Below are positions 1 through 10,787 of a stretch of DNA of 64,000 bases, in pieces. The position numbers and the translations under genes are program-made. How positions within the stretch are numbered: the stretch's first letter is position 1; the number at the start of each line of letters is the position of its first letter. A model generated the notes under the pieces. It was given only the letters and a program-made list of their open reading frames with translations, did not search any database and was not told the origin of the DNA. The stretch lies in assembly GCF_026625805.1 (NCBI RefSeq), contig NZ_CP113064.1, positions 1,922,001 to 1,986,000 of the forward strand. Direction: 5' to 3'. The DNA comes from Brevundimonas sp. SL130. GTDB taxonomy: Bacteria; Pseudomonadota; Alphaproteobacteria; Caulobacterales; Caulobacteraceae.

Positions 1-39
1 AGACTATGTTTTTTGGGTCCGGAAGGGACCGGAGCCGAA

Positions 40-630
40 ATGTTCACCGGAATTGTCACCGACATCGGCCGCGTTCGCGAGGTTCGCGAGACCGAGCGGG
101 ATCGCCGCTATGAGATCCAGACCGCCTGGGACGTGTCCGGGATCGATCTGGGCGCCTCGATCAGTCATGCGGGCTGCTGCCTGACGGTGACGGAGAAGGG
201 GCCGGATTGGTTCGCGGTCGAGGTGTCGAACGAGACCCTGTCCAAGACCACCCTGGGCGGCTGGAAGGCCGGCGACGGAATCAATCTGGAGCGGGCGGCC
301 AAGCTGGGCGACGAGATGGGCGGCCATGTGGTGTCGGGTCATGTCGACGGCCTGGGCCGGGTCGTGTCGATCACGCCGGAAGGCGGGTCGCACCGGGTCG
401 AGGTCGAGGCGCCGGCGCCCCTGCACCGCTATATCGCCGCCAAGGGCTCGATCACGGTCGATGGGGTGTCCCTGACGGTGAACAGCGTCGAGGGGCGGGT
501 GTTTTCGTTAAATATCATCCCGCATACGTGGGACGTGACGACCCTGGGACGCCTGAAGGTCGGCGATCCGGTCAATCTCGAGATCGACATGCTGGCGCGA
601 TACCTCGCGCGGTGGCAGGAGACGGCGTGA
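40..630 (+). CDS. ribE: Riboflavin synthase, alpha subunit
   Basis: Cytosolic enzyme that dismutates two 6,7-dimethyl-8-ribityllumazines to riboflavin, the last step of flavin synthesis. The 196-residue protein shows the family's internal duplication: an N-terminal MFTGIV start and a first lumazine-binding barrel with GCCLTV near residue 47, then a second barrel with DGVSLTVN near residue 145. I chose ATG 40 over an in-frame TTG at 13 because MFTGIV is the conserved family N-terminus and a GGAG lies just upstream. Its stop overlaps the ribB start (TGATG), so it leads a tightly coupled ribE-ribB-ribH-nusB-thiL operon. Any upstream ribD and any FMN riboswitch would lie outside the window. Confidence 0.95.
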   Translation: MFTGIVTDIGRVREVRETERDRRYEIQTAWDVSGIDLGASISHAGCCLTVTEKGPDWFAVEVSNETLSKTTLGGWKAGDGINLERAAKLGDEMGGHVVSGHVDGLGRVVSITPEGGSHRVEVEAPAPLHRYIAAKGSITVDGVSLTVNSVEGRVFSLNIIPHTWDVTTLGRLKVGDPVNLEIDMLARYLARWQETA

Positions 631-1766
631 TGCAGCTTGCAGCCAGTAATATGAACGACAGCCCGATCAGTCCCATCGAGGACATCCTGGAGGACGCCCG
701 CAACGGCCGTCCCTACATCCTGGTGGACGCCGAGGATCGCGAGAACGAGGGGGACATCATCATCCCCGCCCAGTTCGCCACCCCCGAGCAGATCAACTTC
801 ATGATCCGCCAGGCGCGCGGCCTGGTCTGTTTGGCCATCACGGCCGAGCGCGCGAACCAGCTGCGCCTGCCGCCGATGGCGGCGGACAATCGCGAGAGCA
901 TGAAGACCGCCTTCACCGTCTCGATCGAGGCCAAGGACGGCGTGACCACAGGGATTTCGGCGGCCGACCGGTCGCGCACCATTCATGTGGCGACCGATGC
1001 GTCCAAGGGCATGGACGACATCGTCTCGCCCGGCCACATCTTCCCCCTGGTGGCGCGCGACGGCGGGGTTCTGGTCCGCGCCGGCCATACCGAGGCGGCG
1101 GTGGACATCAGCCGGATGGCGGGCCTGACGCCGGCCGGGGTGATCTGCGAGATCATCAAGGACGACGGCGAAATGGCGCGGATGCCGGATCTGGTCGCCT
1201 TCGCCCAGTTGCACGGGCTGAAGATCGGCACTATCGCCGACCTGATCGCCTATCGCCGCCGCACCGAGCGGTTCGTCGAGCGGGTCATGGATACGCCGTT
1301 CGAGAGCGTCCACGGCGGGCCGTTCCGCCTGATGCTGTACCGGAACACCATCGAGGGCGCGGAACACGTCGCCCTGGTCCACGGCAAGATCGATCCGGCC
1401 AAGCCGACCCTGGTGCGGATGCACCAGGTGGATTTCGCCTGCGACCTGCTGGGCCATGTCGAGACGCGTCAGGACTATGTGCCCAAGGCGTTGAAACAGA
1501 TCACCGACCATGACGGCCCGGGCGTGGTCGTCTTCCTGCGCGATCCGTCGCTGAACTCGCTGGCGGAGCGGCTGTCGGGCGTGGACAAGCCGGCGGCGGT
1601 TGACCGGTCGCTGCGCGCCTATGGCGTCGGGGCGCAGATCCTGCTGGATCTGGGCGTCAAGGATATGATCGTGATGAGTTCGACGCGACCCGAACCGACG
1701 GCGCTTGAGGGCTATGGCCTGCGTATCGTCGGCTGGCGCGACATGGATGGAGAAGACAAGGCGTGA
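630..1766 (+). CDS. ribB: 3,4-dihydroxy-2-butanone 4-phosphate synthase with a degenerate GTP cyclohydrolase II-like domain (RibBX type)
   Basis: The N-terminal half (about residues 15-215) makes the four-carbon unit of lumazine from ribulose 5-phosphate. It keeps the acidic loop [10 protein letters not shown] (about 33-42), SPGHIFPL (about 132) and GHTEAA. The C-terminal half (about 230-378) aligns with GTP cyclohydrolase II, but the zinc-binding segment that should carry three cysteines (ECxxGDxFxSxxCDCG) reads [18 protein letters not shown], about residues 265-282. Only one cysteine remains, so cyclohydrolase activity is not expected. This matches the proteobacterial RibBX variant; a separate ribA would then be needed elsewhere. 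Start ATG 630 has AGGAG 8 bases upstream; ATG 651 is the alternative. Confidence 0.93.
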   Translation: MQLAASNMNDSPISPIEDILEDARNGRPYILVDAEDRENEGDIIIPAQFATPEQINFMIRQARGLVCLAITAERANQLRLPPMAADNRESMKTAFTVSIEAKDGVTTGISAADRSRTIHVATDASKGMDDIVSPGHIFPLVARDGGVLVRAGHTEAAVDISRMAGLTPAGVICEIIKDDGEMARMPDLVAFAQLHGLKIGTIADLIAYRRRTERFVERVMDTPFESVHGGPFRLMLYRNTIEGAEHVALVHGKIDPAKPTLVRMHQVDFACDLLGHVETRQDYVPKALKQITDHDGPGVVVFLRDPSLNSLAERLSGVDKPAAVDRSLRAYGVGAQILLDLGVKDMIVMSSTRPEPTALEGYGLRIVGWRDMDGEDKA

Positions 1767-2224
1767 CTGAGGCCCCCCGTATTCTGATCGTCGAGGCGCG
1801 ATTCTACGACGAACTGGCCGACGCCCTGCTGGAGGGCGCCAAGGAGACCCTGAAGGCGCGCGGTGTTCAATTCGACGTCGTCACCGTGCCGGGCGCCCTG
1901 GAGATCCCGGCGGTCATCGCCATGGCCGAGGAGGCCGGGCGTTTCCCGACCGCGCCGCGTTACGACGGCTATGTGGCCCTGGGCTGTGTCATTCGCGGCG
2001 AGACCTATCATTTCGAAATCGTCTCGGACCAGTCGGCGGCCGGCCTGATGGCCCTGGGCGTCAAGGGTTTCATCATCGGCAACGGCATCCTGACCACCGA
2101 AGACGAGGACCAGGCCTGGGCGCGTGCGCGGCTTTCGGAAGGGGATAAGGGCGGCGGCGCGGCCAAAGCCTGCCTCGAGCTCATTGCATTGAAGAAGCGG
2201 TTGCGGCTAGGCCTCAACGCATGA
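1763..2224 (+). CDS. ribH: 6,7-dimethyl-8-ribityllumazine synthase
   Basis: Condenses 5-amino-6-ribitylamino-uracil with dihydroxybutanone phosphate to give lumazine, the substrate of RibE. The 153-residue length is typical of the small icosahedral or pentameric enzyme. Visible motifs are PGALEIP (substrate loop), [14 protein letters not shown] with the catalytic histidine, and [13 protein letters not shown] near the C-terminus. The start is GTG, overlapping the ribB stop by four bases, and the stop overlaps the nusB ATG in an ATGA, so translation is likely coupled on both sides. Confidence 0.95.
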   Translation: MTEAPRILIVEARFYDELADALLEGAKETLKARGVQFDVVTVPGALEIPAVIAMAEEAGRFPTAPRYDGYVALGCVIRGETYHFEIVSDQSAAGLMALGVKGFIIGNGILTTEDEDQAWARARLSEGDKGGGAAKACLELIALKKRLRLGLNA

Positions 2225-2745
2225 CTGAACCGAACAGCGTCAAAGCCGTCCTCGAACAACTGGCCGAGGCCGAGAAGCAGCGGGCCGAGCCCCATCTGAG
2301 CTCCAAACAGCGCCGGGCCCGCACCGTGTCGCGTCTGGCGGCCGTCCAGGCCCTCTATCAGATGGAGCTGGCCGGCGAGGGCGTGGAGACGGTGATCACC
2401 GAATTCTCCAACTTCCGCTTCGACACCGATATCGAGGGCGAAGCCCTGGCCGAGGCGGACGAGGCCTATTTCGCCGACATCGTGCGCGGCGTGATCGAGA
2501 GCCAGCGCGACATCGACGCCGCCGTCAAGGCGCGCCTAGCCTCCAACTGGAAGCTGGAGCGGATCGACGCCACCCTGCGCGCCCTGTTGCGCTGCGGAGC
2601 CTGGGAGCTGGTCAAACATCCGGAGACGCCGCGCGAAGTGGTGATCGACGAATATGTCGAACTGGCCAAGGCCTTCTTCGACGACTCCGAGGCGCGCTTC
2701 GTCAATGCGGCGCTGGACGGGGTGTCCAGAGACACGCGCAAATAA
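2221..2745 (+). CDS. nusB: Transcription antitermination factor NusB
   Basis: All-alpha RNA-binding protein that pairs with S10/NusE on boxA of rRNA leaders. At 174 residues it is longer than E. coli NusB (about 140). The extra length is a charged N-terminal extension of about 30 residues before the conserved core [20 protein letters not shown]. The C-terminal [14 protein letters not shown](F)...FVNAALDGV block is the family signature. The ribH-nusB-thiL order is common in proteobacteria. It overlaps both neighbours by 1-4 bases. Confidence 0.95.
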   Translation: MTEPNSVKAVLEQLAEAEKQRAEPHLSSKQRRARTVSRLAAVQALYQMELAGEGVETVITEFSNFRFDTDIEGEALAEADEAYFADIVRGVIESQRDIDAAVKARLASNWKLERIDATLRALLRCGAWELVKHPETPREVVIDEYVELAKAFFDDSEARFVNAALDGVSRDTRK

Positions 2746-3734
2746 TGCCGGCGCTCGACGTCGCGGGCGAGTTCGAGACGATCGAGAGGCTGCTGCGGCC
2801 CCTGGCCCATCCCGAATGGGGCAGAGGGCTGGCGGACGATGTGGCGGTGCTGCCGTCGCGGCCCGGCTATGACCTGGTGCTGACCAAGGACGCCATCGTC
2901 GAAGGCGTGCATTTCCTGCCCGACGACCCGCTGGACACGGTGGCCCAAAAGCTGCTGCGGGTGAATCTGTCGGATCTGGCGGCCAAGGGCGCCGAGCCGT
3001 TCGGCTATCTGATGGCCTGCTGCTGGTCCGAGCGCTGCGGCTGGCCCGAACGCGAGGCCTTTGCGGCCGGGCTGGCCGAGGATCAGGCGCGGTTCGGCGT
3101 CTTCCTGATCGGTGGCGATACGGTGAAGACGCCCGGGCCGGCGGTCTTTTCCCTGACCGCCCTGGGCTGGGTTCCCGAGGGTGAGACGGTGTCGCGGGGC
3201 GGGGCCCAGGTCGGGGATCTGGTGTTCGTGACCGGGACCATCGGCGACGGTGTGCTGGGTCTGAGGGCGGCGCGGGGCGAGCTGTCGCTGGCGCCCGAGC
3301 GTCTGGAGGCGCTGATCGCCCACTATCGGACGCCCGCGCCCCAGCTGGATTTCGCCAAGGTGGTGCGTGAACTGGCGACGGCGGCGGCGGACGTGTCCGA
3401 CGGATTGGCGGCCGATGTCGCCCATATCGCCAAGGCCAGCGGGCGAGGGATCGACTTGAACCTGGCTGTCCTGCCCTTGTCCGCCGCCGCCCAGGCCTGG
3501 GTCGACAACCGGGTCGATGCGCAGGCGGCTCTGTCGATCCTGGCGACCGGCGGCGACGACTATCAGATCGTTTTCACGGCCCATCCCCGTCATGAGGAGA
3601 CGCTGCGGCGCGAGGCCGAACACCGTTTCACACGCTTGACCAAGATTGGAGCCGTGACCGACGGCGCGGGTGTGACGGTTCGCTATGCGGGGCGGGTCGT
3701 GCCCCTGAAACAGGGCGGTTGGACCCACGACTGA
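2745..3734 (+). CDS. thiL: Thiamine-monophosphate kinase
   Basis: ATP-dependent phosphorylation of thiamine monophosphate to thiamine diphosphate. PurM/AIRS-fold protein of 329 residues. Seen: ADDVAVL near residue 31 (metal- and phosphate-binding aspartates), TKDAIVEGVHF, NLSDLAAKGAEP, GGDTVKTPG, DVSDGLAADVAHIA and ATGGDDYQIVFTA, all in the expected order. The ATG overlaps the last base of the nusB stop. It is the last clear member of the rib-nusB-thiL operon. No TPP riboswitch is present before it, which fits its internal operon position. Confidence 0.95.
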   Translation: MPALDVAGEFETIERLLRPLAHPEWGRGLADDVAVLPSRPGYDLVLTKDAIVEGVHFLPDDPLDTVAQKLLRVNLSDLAAKGAEPFGYLMACCWSERCGWPEREAFAAGLAEDQARFGVFLIGGDTVKTPGPAVFSLTALGWVPEGETVSRGGAQVGDLVFVTGTIGDGVLGLRAARGELSLAPERLEALIAHYRTPAPQLDFAKVVRELATAAADVSDGLAADVAHIAKASGRGIDLNLAVLPLSAAAQAWVDNRVDAQAALSILATGGDDYQIVFTAHPRHEETLRREAEHRFTRLTKIGAVTDGAGVTVRYAGRVVPLKQGGWTHD

Positions 3735-3777
3735 GGTGGAAACACAATCCTAACCGCAGTCGGCTAAGCTGGCGGTC

Positions 3778-4227
3778 ATGGATCGTAGAACCCTGATCAC
3801 ATCCGCAACCCTCGCCCTGGCCGGCGCTGTCGCCACGGCGGCCGCGACGCCCGCCGCCGCTGGGGCATCGTCCAGCAAAGCGCCGGCCGAGGCGCCGTCT
3901 CTGGGTCTGGCCGGTCTCGGCCTGCCGGTGATCGCGGACGGGCGAGTTCGCAACTATGTCTTTGTCACGATTAAGCTTCACCTCGGCGCCGGAAAGACCC
4001 TGGAGCAGATGCAGGGCAAGGAAGCCTTCTTCCGCGACGCCCTGGTCAAGGCCGCCCACCGGACGCCTTTCACCGTTCCCGGTGATTGGACCCGTCTGGA
4101 CGAGGGGCGGCTGTCGGCGGCCCTGATCGCGGCGGCTAGGACCATTTCGGGGCAGGGATCGGTGGCGCGGGTCGAAATCCTGAGCCAGGCCCCCCGGCGT
4201 CGGGCCGGCATGATCGCCGCGCGCTGA
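3778..4227 (+). CDS. Hypothetical exported protein with a possible Tat signal
   Basis: Unrecognised 149-residue protein. It opens MDRRTLITSATLALAGAVATA, a twin-arginine plus hydrophobic stretch with an alanine-rich end (about residues 1-30), so export by Tat or Sec is likely. The mature part contains a short conserved-looking core (RNYVFVTIKLHLGAG ... EAFFRDALVKAAH) that loosely recalls FliL-like periplasmic domains, but that resemblance is not strong enough to name it. It sits 43 bases after thiL and before hppA with no obvious terminator between, so it may ride on either transcript. Confidence 0.6.
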   Translation: MDRRTLITSATLALAGAVATAAATPAAAGASSSKAPAEAPSLGLAGLGLPVIADGRVRNYVFVTIKLHLGAGKTLEQMQGKEAFFRDALVKAAHRTPFTVPGDWTRLDEGRLSAALIAAARTISGQGSVARVEILSQAPRRRAGMIAAR

Positions 4228-4393
4228 GCCGGCTGATCGATCACGGTTGCGTCAACGCGGCGCCCATGACACGCTGACCTTGCAAATCCCACGGGACGCA
4301 CTGACGCGTCCGCCGCGCTCGGGGGGACCGGACGTCGGACAGAGGCGATAACGCCCGCCCGTCGCGCCAGGCCTGCGCGCTTGTTGCAAGGGC

Positions 4394-6553
4394 ATGGAAA
4401 CGCCAATGACGATCTATCTTACGCTGGTCTTCGCGGCCGGTGTCCTGGCGGTGCTGTACGGCGCCGTCCAGACCGCCGTGCTGATGAAGGCGAGCACCGG
4501 CAATGACAAGATGCGAGAGATCGCGGCCGCCATTCAGGAAGGGGCCTCGGCCTATCTGAAGCGGCAATATCTGACCATCGGCCTGGTCGGGATCGTGATC
4601 CTGATCGCCGCCTATCTGCTGATCGGCGTCTATGCGGCGGTCGGTTTCGTGATCGGGTCCGTCCTGTCGGGCGCGGCCGGTTACGCCGGCATGCTGATTT
4701 CGGTGCGGGCCAATGTGCGCACGGCGCAGGCGGCCTCTGAAAGCCTTTCCAAGGGGCTGAACCTGGCCTTCCGGTCGGGGGCGATCACTGGCATGTTCGT
4801 GGCGGGCGGGGCCCTGATCGGGGTGTCGGGCTATTATATCGTGCTGACGCACCATATGGGGCTGGATCCGGTCGGGCGTGAAGTGATCGACGGCCTGGTG
4901 GCCCTGGGCTTCGGGGCCTCGCTGATCTCGATCTTCGCGCGTCTGGGCGGTGGGATCTTCACCAAGGGCGCCGACGTGGGCGGCGACATGGTGGGCAAGG
5001 TCGAGGCGGGCATTCCTGAGGACGATCCCCGCAACGCCGCGACCATCGCCGACAATGTGGGCGACAATGTCGGCGACTGCGCCGGGATGGCGGCCGACCT
5101 GTTCGAAACCTATGCGGTGACGACGGTGGCGACCATGGTGCTGGCGGCCATCTTCTTCCGCGACCAGCCCTATGTGGACACCTTGATGGTGCTGCCGCTG
5201 GCGATCTGTGCGGTCTGTATCGTGACCTCGATCATCGGCAGCTTCTTCGTGCGGCTGGGCAAGAGCCAGAACATCATGGGCGCCCTGTATCAGGGGCTGA
5301 TCGTCACTGGAGTCCTGTCCATCGGCGCGGTCTGGTGGGTGATCGACCAGATGGTGACGGGACCGATCGTGACCGGAAGCGGCCTGACGATCCAGCCGAT
5401 GGCCCTGTTCTGGTCCGGCATGGTCGGGCTGGGGGTGACGGCGGCCATTGTGGTGGTGACGGAATACTACACGGGGTCGAACTTCCGGCCGGTGCAGTCG
5501 GTGGCCAACGCCTCGGTTTCGGGGCACGGGACCAATGTGATCCAGGGGCTGGCGGTGTCGCTGGAGGCCACGGCGCTTCCGGCCCTGACCATCATCGTCG
5601 GCATCGTGGCCAGCTTCCAGCTGGCGGGCCTGTTCGGCATCGCCATCGCCACCACCACCATGCTGGGCGTGGCGGGGATGATCGTGGCGCTGGACGCCTT
5701 CGGGCCGGTGACGGACAACGCCGGGGGGATCGCCGAAATGGCGGGCCTGCCCAGCGAGGTGCGGCATTCGACCGATGCGCTGGACGCGGTGGGCAATACG
5801 ACCAAGGCCGTGACCAAGGGCTACGCCATCGGTTCGGCGGGCCTGGGGGCCCTGGTGCTGTTCGCCGCCTATACGTCGGACCTGCAATATTTCTCGGCCA
5901 ATCCGGCGGACTATCCCTTCTTCGCCGACATGGGGCCGATCGCCTTCGACCTGACCAACCCCTATGTGGTCGTGGGCCTGCTGTTCGGGGGGCTGCTGCC
6001 CTTCCTGTTCGGCGGCATGTCGATGATGGCGGTCGGGCGCGCGGCCGAGGCCGTGGTGGCCGAGGTGCGGCGGCAGTTCCGCGAGAACCCCGGCATCATG
6101 ACCTATCAGGTCAAGCCGGAGTACGGCCGGGCGGTCGACATCCTGACCAAGGCGGCGATTCGCGAGATGATCGTGCCGTCGCTGTTGCCGGTGCTGTCGC
6201 CCATCGTCCTGTTCGTCGCGGTGCTGGCGATTTCGGACAAGGCCAACGCCTTCGCCGCCCTGGGCGCCATGCTGATGGGGGTGATCGTCACCGGTCTGTT
6301 CGTGGCCATATCGATGACCTCGGGCGGCGGCGCCTGGGACAACGCCAAGAAGGTGATCGAGGAAGGCTTCACCGACAAGAACGGCGTGGTCCACGGCAAG
6401 GGCTCAGAAGCTCACAAGGCCGCCGTCACCGGCGATACGGTGGGCGATCCCTACAAGGACACCAGCGGCCCGGCGGTGAACCCGATGATCAAGATCACCA
6501 ATATCGTGGCCCTGCTGCTGCTGGCGGTGCTGGCGAGCGGAAATATCGGATAG
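4394..6553 (+). CDS. hppA: K+-independent H+-translocating membrane pyrophosphatase
   Basis: Inner-membrane pump that couples hydrolysis of inorganic pyrophosphate to proton export. The 719 residues are mostly transmembrane helices (about 16 in the family). The active-site loop carries [18 protein letters not shown] (about residues 216-235), and a second acidic cluster [16 protein letters not shown] lies near 434. The diagnostic position in GNTTKA is lysine (residue 471), which marks the K+-independent subclass; the K+-dependent class has alanine there. ATG 4406 (MTIYL) is an alternative start. Monocistronic, closed by a strong terminator 12 bases after the stop. Confidence 0.95.
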   Translation: METPMTIYLTLVFAAGVLAVLYGAVQTAVLMKASTGNDKMREIAAAIQEGASAYLKRQYLTIGLVGIVILIAAYLLIGVYAAVGFVIGSVLSGAAGYAGMLISVRANVRTAQAASESLSKGLNLAFRSGAITGMFVAGGALIGVSGYYIVLTHHMGLDPVGREVIDGLVALGFGASLISIFARLGGGIFTKGADVGGDMVGKVEAGIPEDDPRNAATIADNVGDNVGDCAGMAADLFETYAVTTVATMVLAAIFFRDQPYVDTLMVLPLAICAVCIVTSIIGSFFVRLGKSQNIMGALYQGLIVTGVLSIGAVWWVIDQMVTGPIVTGSGLTIQPMALFWSGMVGLGVTAAIVVVTEYYTGSNFRPVQSVANASVSGHGTNVIQGLAVSLEATALPALTIIVGIVASFQLAGLFGIAIATTTMLGVAGMIVALDAFGPVTDNAGGIAEMAGLPSEVRHSTDALDAVGNTTKAVTKGYAIGSAGLGALVLFAAYTSDLQYFSANPADYPFFADMGPIAFDLTNPYVVVGLLFGGLLPFLFGGMSMMAVGRAAEAVVAEVRRQFRENPGIMTYQVKPEYGRAVDILTKAAIREMIVPSLLPVLSPIVLFVAVLAISDKANAFAALGAMLMGVIVTGLFVAISMTSGGGAWDNAKKVIEEGFTDKNGVVHGKGSEAHKAAVTGDTVGDPYKDTSGPAVNPMIKITNIVALLLLAVLASGNIG

Positions 6554-6564
6554 CCGATACGAAG

Positions 6565-6598
6565 ACGCCCCGGAGAGCGATCTCCGGGGCGTTTTTTC
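6565..6598 (+). terminator. Rho-independent terminator of hppA
   Basis: Perfect 12-bp stem (ACGCCCCGGAGA / TCTCCGGGGCGT) with a GCGA tetraloop, followed by six T residues and CTT. It ends the hppA transcript just before the convergent bamE gene. Confidence 0.92.
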
Positions 6599-6619
6599 TT
6601 TGACGATGGAGCGGGGCTC

Positions 6620-7099
6620 TTAGTCGGGGCGGCGTTGGCCGGGGGTGTCGTCCTCGGTACGCGGCAGTTGGCCGCGGCCGACGTTGCCCAGCAGCTGTTC
6701 GAGCACGGTCAGGGCGCGGCCGCGGGTCGGGGTTTCCTTGACGTTCATGGCGATCTGCTGGCCGTCGGTCAGGCCCAGGGTGCGAACGCCGGCGACCTTG
6801 TCGCCGTTCGGCTCGAACGTCACTTCAGTGATGGTGCGGCTGGAGATGACCGGGCGGTTGTAGGTGTATTTCTCGGTCGTCTGGCTGATGTAGTACCAGA
6901 CCTGGTCCGGTTCGAAGGTCGAGGTGGTCGAGGGCGAACCGAGGCGGGCCAGGATGGTTTCCTTGGTGTCGGTGCCCGCCACGATGTCCTGCGGCTTGGC
7001 GTCGATGGCCTGGAAGCCGTTGGAACCAATGGTGGGCGCGCAGGCGGCGGACAGGCCGGCCAGGGAAACGGCGACGAATATCGGGACGAAACGAGACAT
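6620..7099 (-). CDS. bamE: Outer membrane assembly lipoprotein BamE (SmpA/OmlA family)
   Basis: Small lipoprotein of the BAM complex that inserts beta-barrel proteins into the outer membrane. I start it at ATG 7099 (MSRFVPIF). The signal peptide ends in a lipobox LSAAC, with lipidated Cys20. The SmpA/OmlA core follows: KETILARLGSPSTTSTF, then WYYISQTTEKY. At 159 residues it is longer than the E. coli protein because of a polar C-terminal tail (TEDDTPGQRRPD). Upstream it diverges from the cbp3-like gene; downstream it converges on hppA. Confidence 0.9.
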   Translation of the reverse strand: MSRFVPIFVAVSLAGLSAACAPTIGSNGFQAIDAKPQDIVAGTDTKETILARLGSPSTTSTFEPDQVWYYISQTTEKYTYNRPVISSRTITEVTFEPNGDKVAGVRTLGLTDGQQIAMNVKETPTRGRALTVLEQLLGNVGRGQLPRTEDDTPGQRRPD

Positions 7100-7190
7100 G
7101 ATCGGGCGCCTGCGAGAGAACAAGGTCTTTGACCTAGACGGACCTGCGTCCTAGTTCAACGGCGCGGCGGAAAAGGGGCCGTATAAAACC

Positions 7191-7715
7191 ATGCTGAAAA
7201 ACCTGTTCAAACCCCGGCCCGGCGTCCGTATCGGCGACGCCCTGTACGCCCTGGCGGTGGAACAGGCGCGAAATGTCGGATTCTACACGCGTCTGGGCGT
7301 GGCCGATCGGATCGACGCCCGGTTCGAGCTCTATACGCTGCACGTGCTGCTGCTGGTGCTGCGGCTGCGCGACGAGAACACCGAGGCGGGGCGGGATGCG
7401 GCCCAGGCCCTGTTCGACGTCTATGTCTCGGCCCTGGACCATGCGCTGCGGGAAGAGGGCGTGGGCGACGTCTCGGTCGGCAAGAAGATGCGCAAGCTGG
7501 GCGAGGCCCTGTACGGGCGGATGAACGCCTATGAGACCCCGCTGCGCGATGCCGAGGTTACGGCCCTGGGCGAGGCCTTGGCGCGCAACGTCTATGCAGA
7601 GACCGGGGCGGAACGGGCGGCCGATCTGGCGGCCTATGCCCTGGCCGCGCGGGCCGGTCTGGCCGGGCAACAATTCAACGAAGTGCTGGCGAAGCCGGCC
7701 TGGACGGATGTTTGA
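7191..7715 (+). CDS. Ubiquinol-cytochrome c chaperone family protein (Cbp3-type)
   Basis: Member of the family of mitochondrial Cbp3, an assembly factor for cytochrome b of complex III; alphaproteobacteria carry the bacterial form. The 174-residue helical protein shows GFYTRLGVADRIDARFELY (about residues 30-48), HVLLLVLRLRD, ALFDVYVSALDHALREEGVGD and KKMRKLGEALYGRMNAY, the family's core order. No signal peptide or membrane span is visible. It overlaps the next gene or nearly touches it, and the pair leads the plsX-fabH operon, an arrangement common in this lineage. Confidence 0.85.
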   Translation: MLKNLFKPRPGVRIGDALYALAVEQARNVGFYTRLGVADRIDARFELYTLHVLLLVLRLRDENTEAGRDAAQALFDVYVSALDHALREEGVGDVSVGKKMRKLGEALYGRMNAYETPLRDAEVTALGEALARNVYAETGAERAADLAAYALAARAGLAGQQFNEVLAKPAWTDV

Positions 7716-7719
7716 GACG

Positions 7720-8238
7720 ATGAGCGTAAGCCTTCCCTATAGCGAGACGGTGCGGGTCAACCAGATCGGCGCCGGGCTGAACCGGCGGCTTGAGCCGGAC
7801 GCGGACACGCGCAAGCGAATCGCCCGCGCCCTGGACCTTCAGGGGCTGGAGGACTTCGTCGTCGAGATCGAGGTCAAGCCGACCCCGTCGACCAGCGAAT
7901 GGACGATGAAGGGCCGGGTCTCGGCCCACGCGGTCCAGACCTGCGGCCTGACGCTGGAGCCGCTGCCGGTCGATGTGGACCGCCGCTTCTCGATCCAGCT
8001 GGTCGAGGCCGCCCCGCAGGAAACCGATGAGATCGAGGTCACCCTGGACGAGGAAGACGCCGACCTGATCGAGGACGGCAAGATCGACCTGGGCCAGTAC
8101 GCGGTCGAGCAGTTGGTCCTGTCGCTGGACCCGTTCCCGCGCAAGCCGGGCGCGGAATTCGTGCAACCGGAAGAACCCGCCGAAATCTCGCCGTTCGCCG
8201 CCTTGAAGGCCTTGAAGCCCCAGGACGATCAAGGCTGA
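7720..8238 (+). CDS. YceD/DUF177 family protein
   Basis: Member of the YceD family (PF02620), tied in many bacteria to 23S rRNA accumulation and usually encoded near rpmF-plsX. Here rpmF is absent from the pair. About 172 residues. The C-terminal part is acidic (EIEVTLDEEDADLIEDGKIDLG), followed by YAVEQLVLSLDPFPRKPGAEF, the conserved YceD block. Only one cysteine (TCGLTLEPL) remains of the paired-cysteine region seen in some relatives. ATG 7720 is chosen; an in-frame ATG at 7708 would overlap the preceding gene by 8 bases. Confidence 0.82.
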   Translation: MSVSLPYSETVRVNQIGAGLNRRLEPDADTRKRIARALDLQGLEDFVVEIEVKPTPSTSEWTMKGRVSAHAVQTCGLTLEPLPVDVDRRFSIQLVEAAPQETDEIEVTLDEEDADLIEDGKIDLGQYAVEQLVLSLDPFPRKPGAEFVQPEEPAEISPFAALKALKPQDDQG

Positions 8239-8344
8239 GGTTGACGTAAGGGCCGGGTGGTTGCATCCCCCGGCTTCGGCGCTATCGTCCAGCGCCCTAT
8301 ATCAAGCGTCGCGCGACAAGACGACGCGGCCACACGAGGTCCAT

Positions 8345-9417
8345 TTGCCAGCCCCAGTTACGATCTCGCTTGACGCCATGGGCGGCGATCACGGGCCATC
8401 CGTCGTCGTTCCCGGCATCCGCAGCTATGTCCGCACCCATGGCGGGGAGGGGGTCCGCTTCCTGCTGCACGGCGACGAGGCCCAGATTTGCGCCGAGCTG
8501 GCGCGTTGCGACCTGCCGCCCGAAATGGTCGACATCCGCCACACCGACAAGGTGGTGGCTATGGACGAGAAGCCCGCCCAGGCCATGCGCCGGGGCAAGG
8601 GCTCCAGCCTGTGGAACGCCGTCGAAGCGGTGAAGACGGGCGAGGCCGGCGGCGTCGTCTCGGCCGGCAACACCGGCGCCCTGATGGCGATCTCCAAACT
8701 GATTCTGCGCATGTCCGCGCCGGGGCTGGAGCGGCCGGCCATCGTCGCCAGCTGGCCGACCTTCAAGGGCCATACGGCGGTGCTGGACGTGGGCGCCAAT
8801 ATCGGCAGCGACGCCGAGCAGCTGGTCGAGTTCGCCATCATGGGCGAGGCCTTCCAGTCGGCGGTGCGCGGCATCGCCCGTCCGACCATCGGTCTGCTGA
8901 ACGTCGGGTCCGAGGACGTGAAGGGCAACGAACAGGTCAAGGAGGCGCACGCCATCCTGCGCGACGGCCCGTTCGACCTGAACTATCACGGCTTCGTCGA
9001 GGGCGACGACATCGCCAAGGGCACGGTGGACGTGGTCGTGACCGACGGCTTCACCGGCAATATCGCCCTGAAGACGGCGGAGGGCACGGCCCGTTATATC
9101 TCGGCCCTGCTGAAAGAAGCCCTGACCTCGAACCTGCAGTCCAAGCTGGGCGCCGCCATCGCCATGCCGGCCCTGAAGAAGATGCGCGAGAAGATCGACC
9201 CCAGCACCATCAACGGCGGCCCGCTGCTGGGGCTGAACGGGATCGTGGTGAAGAGCCACGGCGGGGCCGACGCCAAGGGCTTCGGCAATGCGATCCGCAT
9301 CGCGGTCGATCTGGCCCGCAGCGACTATATGACCAAGGTGGGCGCCAATCTGGGCAAGCTGGACGCCGTGTTCGACCATTCCAGTCCGCCCGTCGTCCCC
9401 GCCGGAGAACCCCTTCA

Positions 9418-9421
<4 letters not shown>
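8345..9421 (+). CDS. plsX: Phosphate acyltransferase PlsX
   Basis: Converts acyl-ACP plus phosphate to acyl-phosphate for the PlsY route to lysophosphatidate. The family N-terminus ISLDAMGGDHGP starts at residue 6 when translation begins at TTG 8345. A GAGG lies five bases before that TTG, and no ATG fits between 8238 and the conserved block. Other motifs: GNTGALMAIS, GANIGSDAEQLVEFA, DVVVTDGFTGNIALK and SHGGADAKGFGNAI. The protein is 358 residues, normal for PlsX. Its stop overlaps the fabH GTG. Confidence 0.93.
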
Positions 9422-10395
<974 letters not shown>

Positions 10396-10432
10396 GTTAA
10401 GCCCATAGGCATTGATTTTCCGCAGACTTTGC

Positions 10433-10446
10433 GCGCCTATAGGCGC
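10433..10446. promoter_or_regulatory. GCGCC-TATA-GGCGC palindrome before ihfA
   Basis: A perfect 14-bp palindrome (GCGCCTATAGGCGC) inside an imperfect 20-bp one lies 24 bases before the ihfA ATG. It could be an operator or part of a small hairpin; nothing in the sequence identifies a binding protein. Confidence 0.3.
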
Positions 10447-10470
10447 AACGGACCGAACCAAGCCGGGGAT

Positions 10471-10782
10471 ATGATGTCAGGCCAACAGACCGTAACACGC
10501 GCCGATCTTTGCGAAGCCGTGCATGAGGAGGTCGGCCTGTCCCGGCAGGAGTGTTCGGCCCTGGTGGAACGGACCCTGGAACTGATCGTGGAAGCCCTGG
10601 AGCAGGGCGATACGGTCAAGCTGTCCGGGTTCGGCGTCTTCCAGGTCCGCGAGAAGCGCGCCCGCATGGGCCGCAATCCCAAGACCGGCGAACCGGCGGC
10701 GATCAATCCCCGCCGCGTCATCAGTTTCCGCGCCTCTCAGATCATGAAGAGCCGGGTTCACGACGCCGTCGTCGAGGCCTGA
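10471..10782 (+). CDS. ihfA: Integration host factor subunit alpha
   Basis: Nucleoid protein that forms the IHF heterodimer with IhfB and bends DNA sharply. The 103-residue length and GFGVFQVREKRARMGRNPKTGE, with the beta-arm proline that intercalates DNA, identify the DNABII family. The adjacent merR-like gene and fabH upstream support alpha rather than HU. The start is ATG 10471 (or 10474) behind GGGG. Its TGA is five bases before the start of the next gene. Confidence 0.92.
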   Translation: MMSGQQTVTRADLCEAVHEEVGLSRQECSALVERTLELIVEALEQGDTVKLSGFGVFQVREKRARMGRNPKTGEPAAINPRRVISFRASQIMKSRVHDAVVEA

Positions 10783-10787
10783 TTCGC

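Noticed and set aside
4241..6394. Long open frame antisense to hppA (over 700 codons)
   Set aside because: It mirrors the GC-rich codon pattern of the real pyrophosphatase gene, encodes low-complexity His/Arg/Gln-rich protein and has no family motif.
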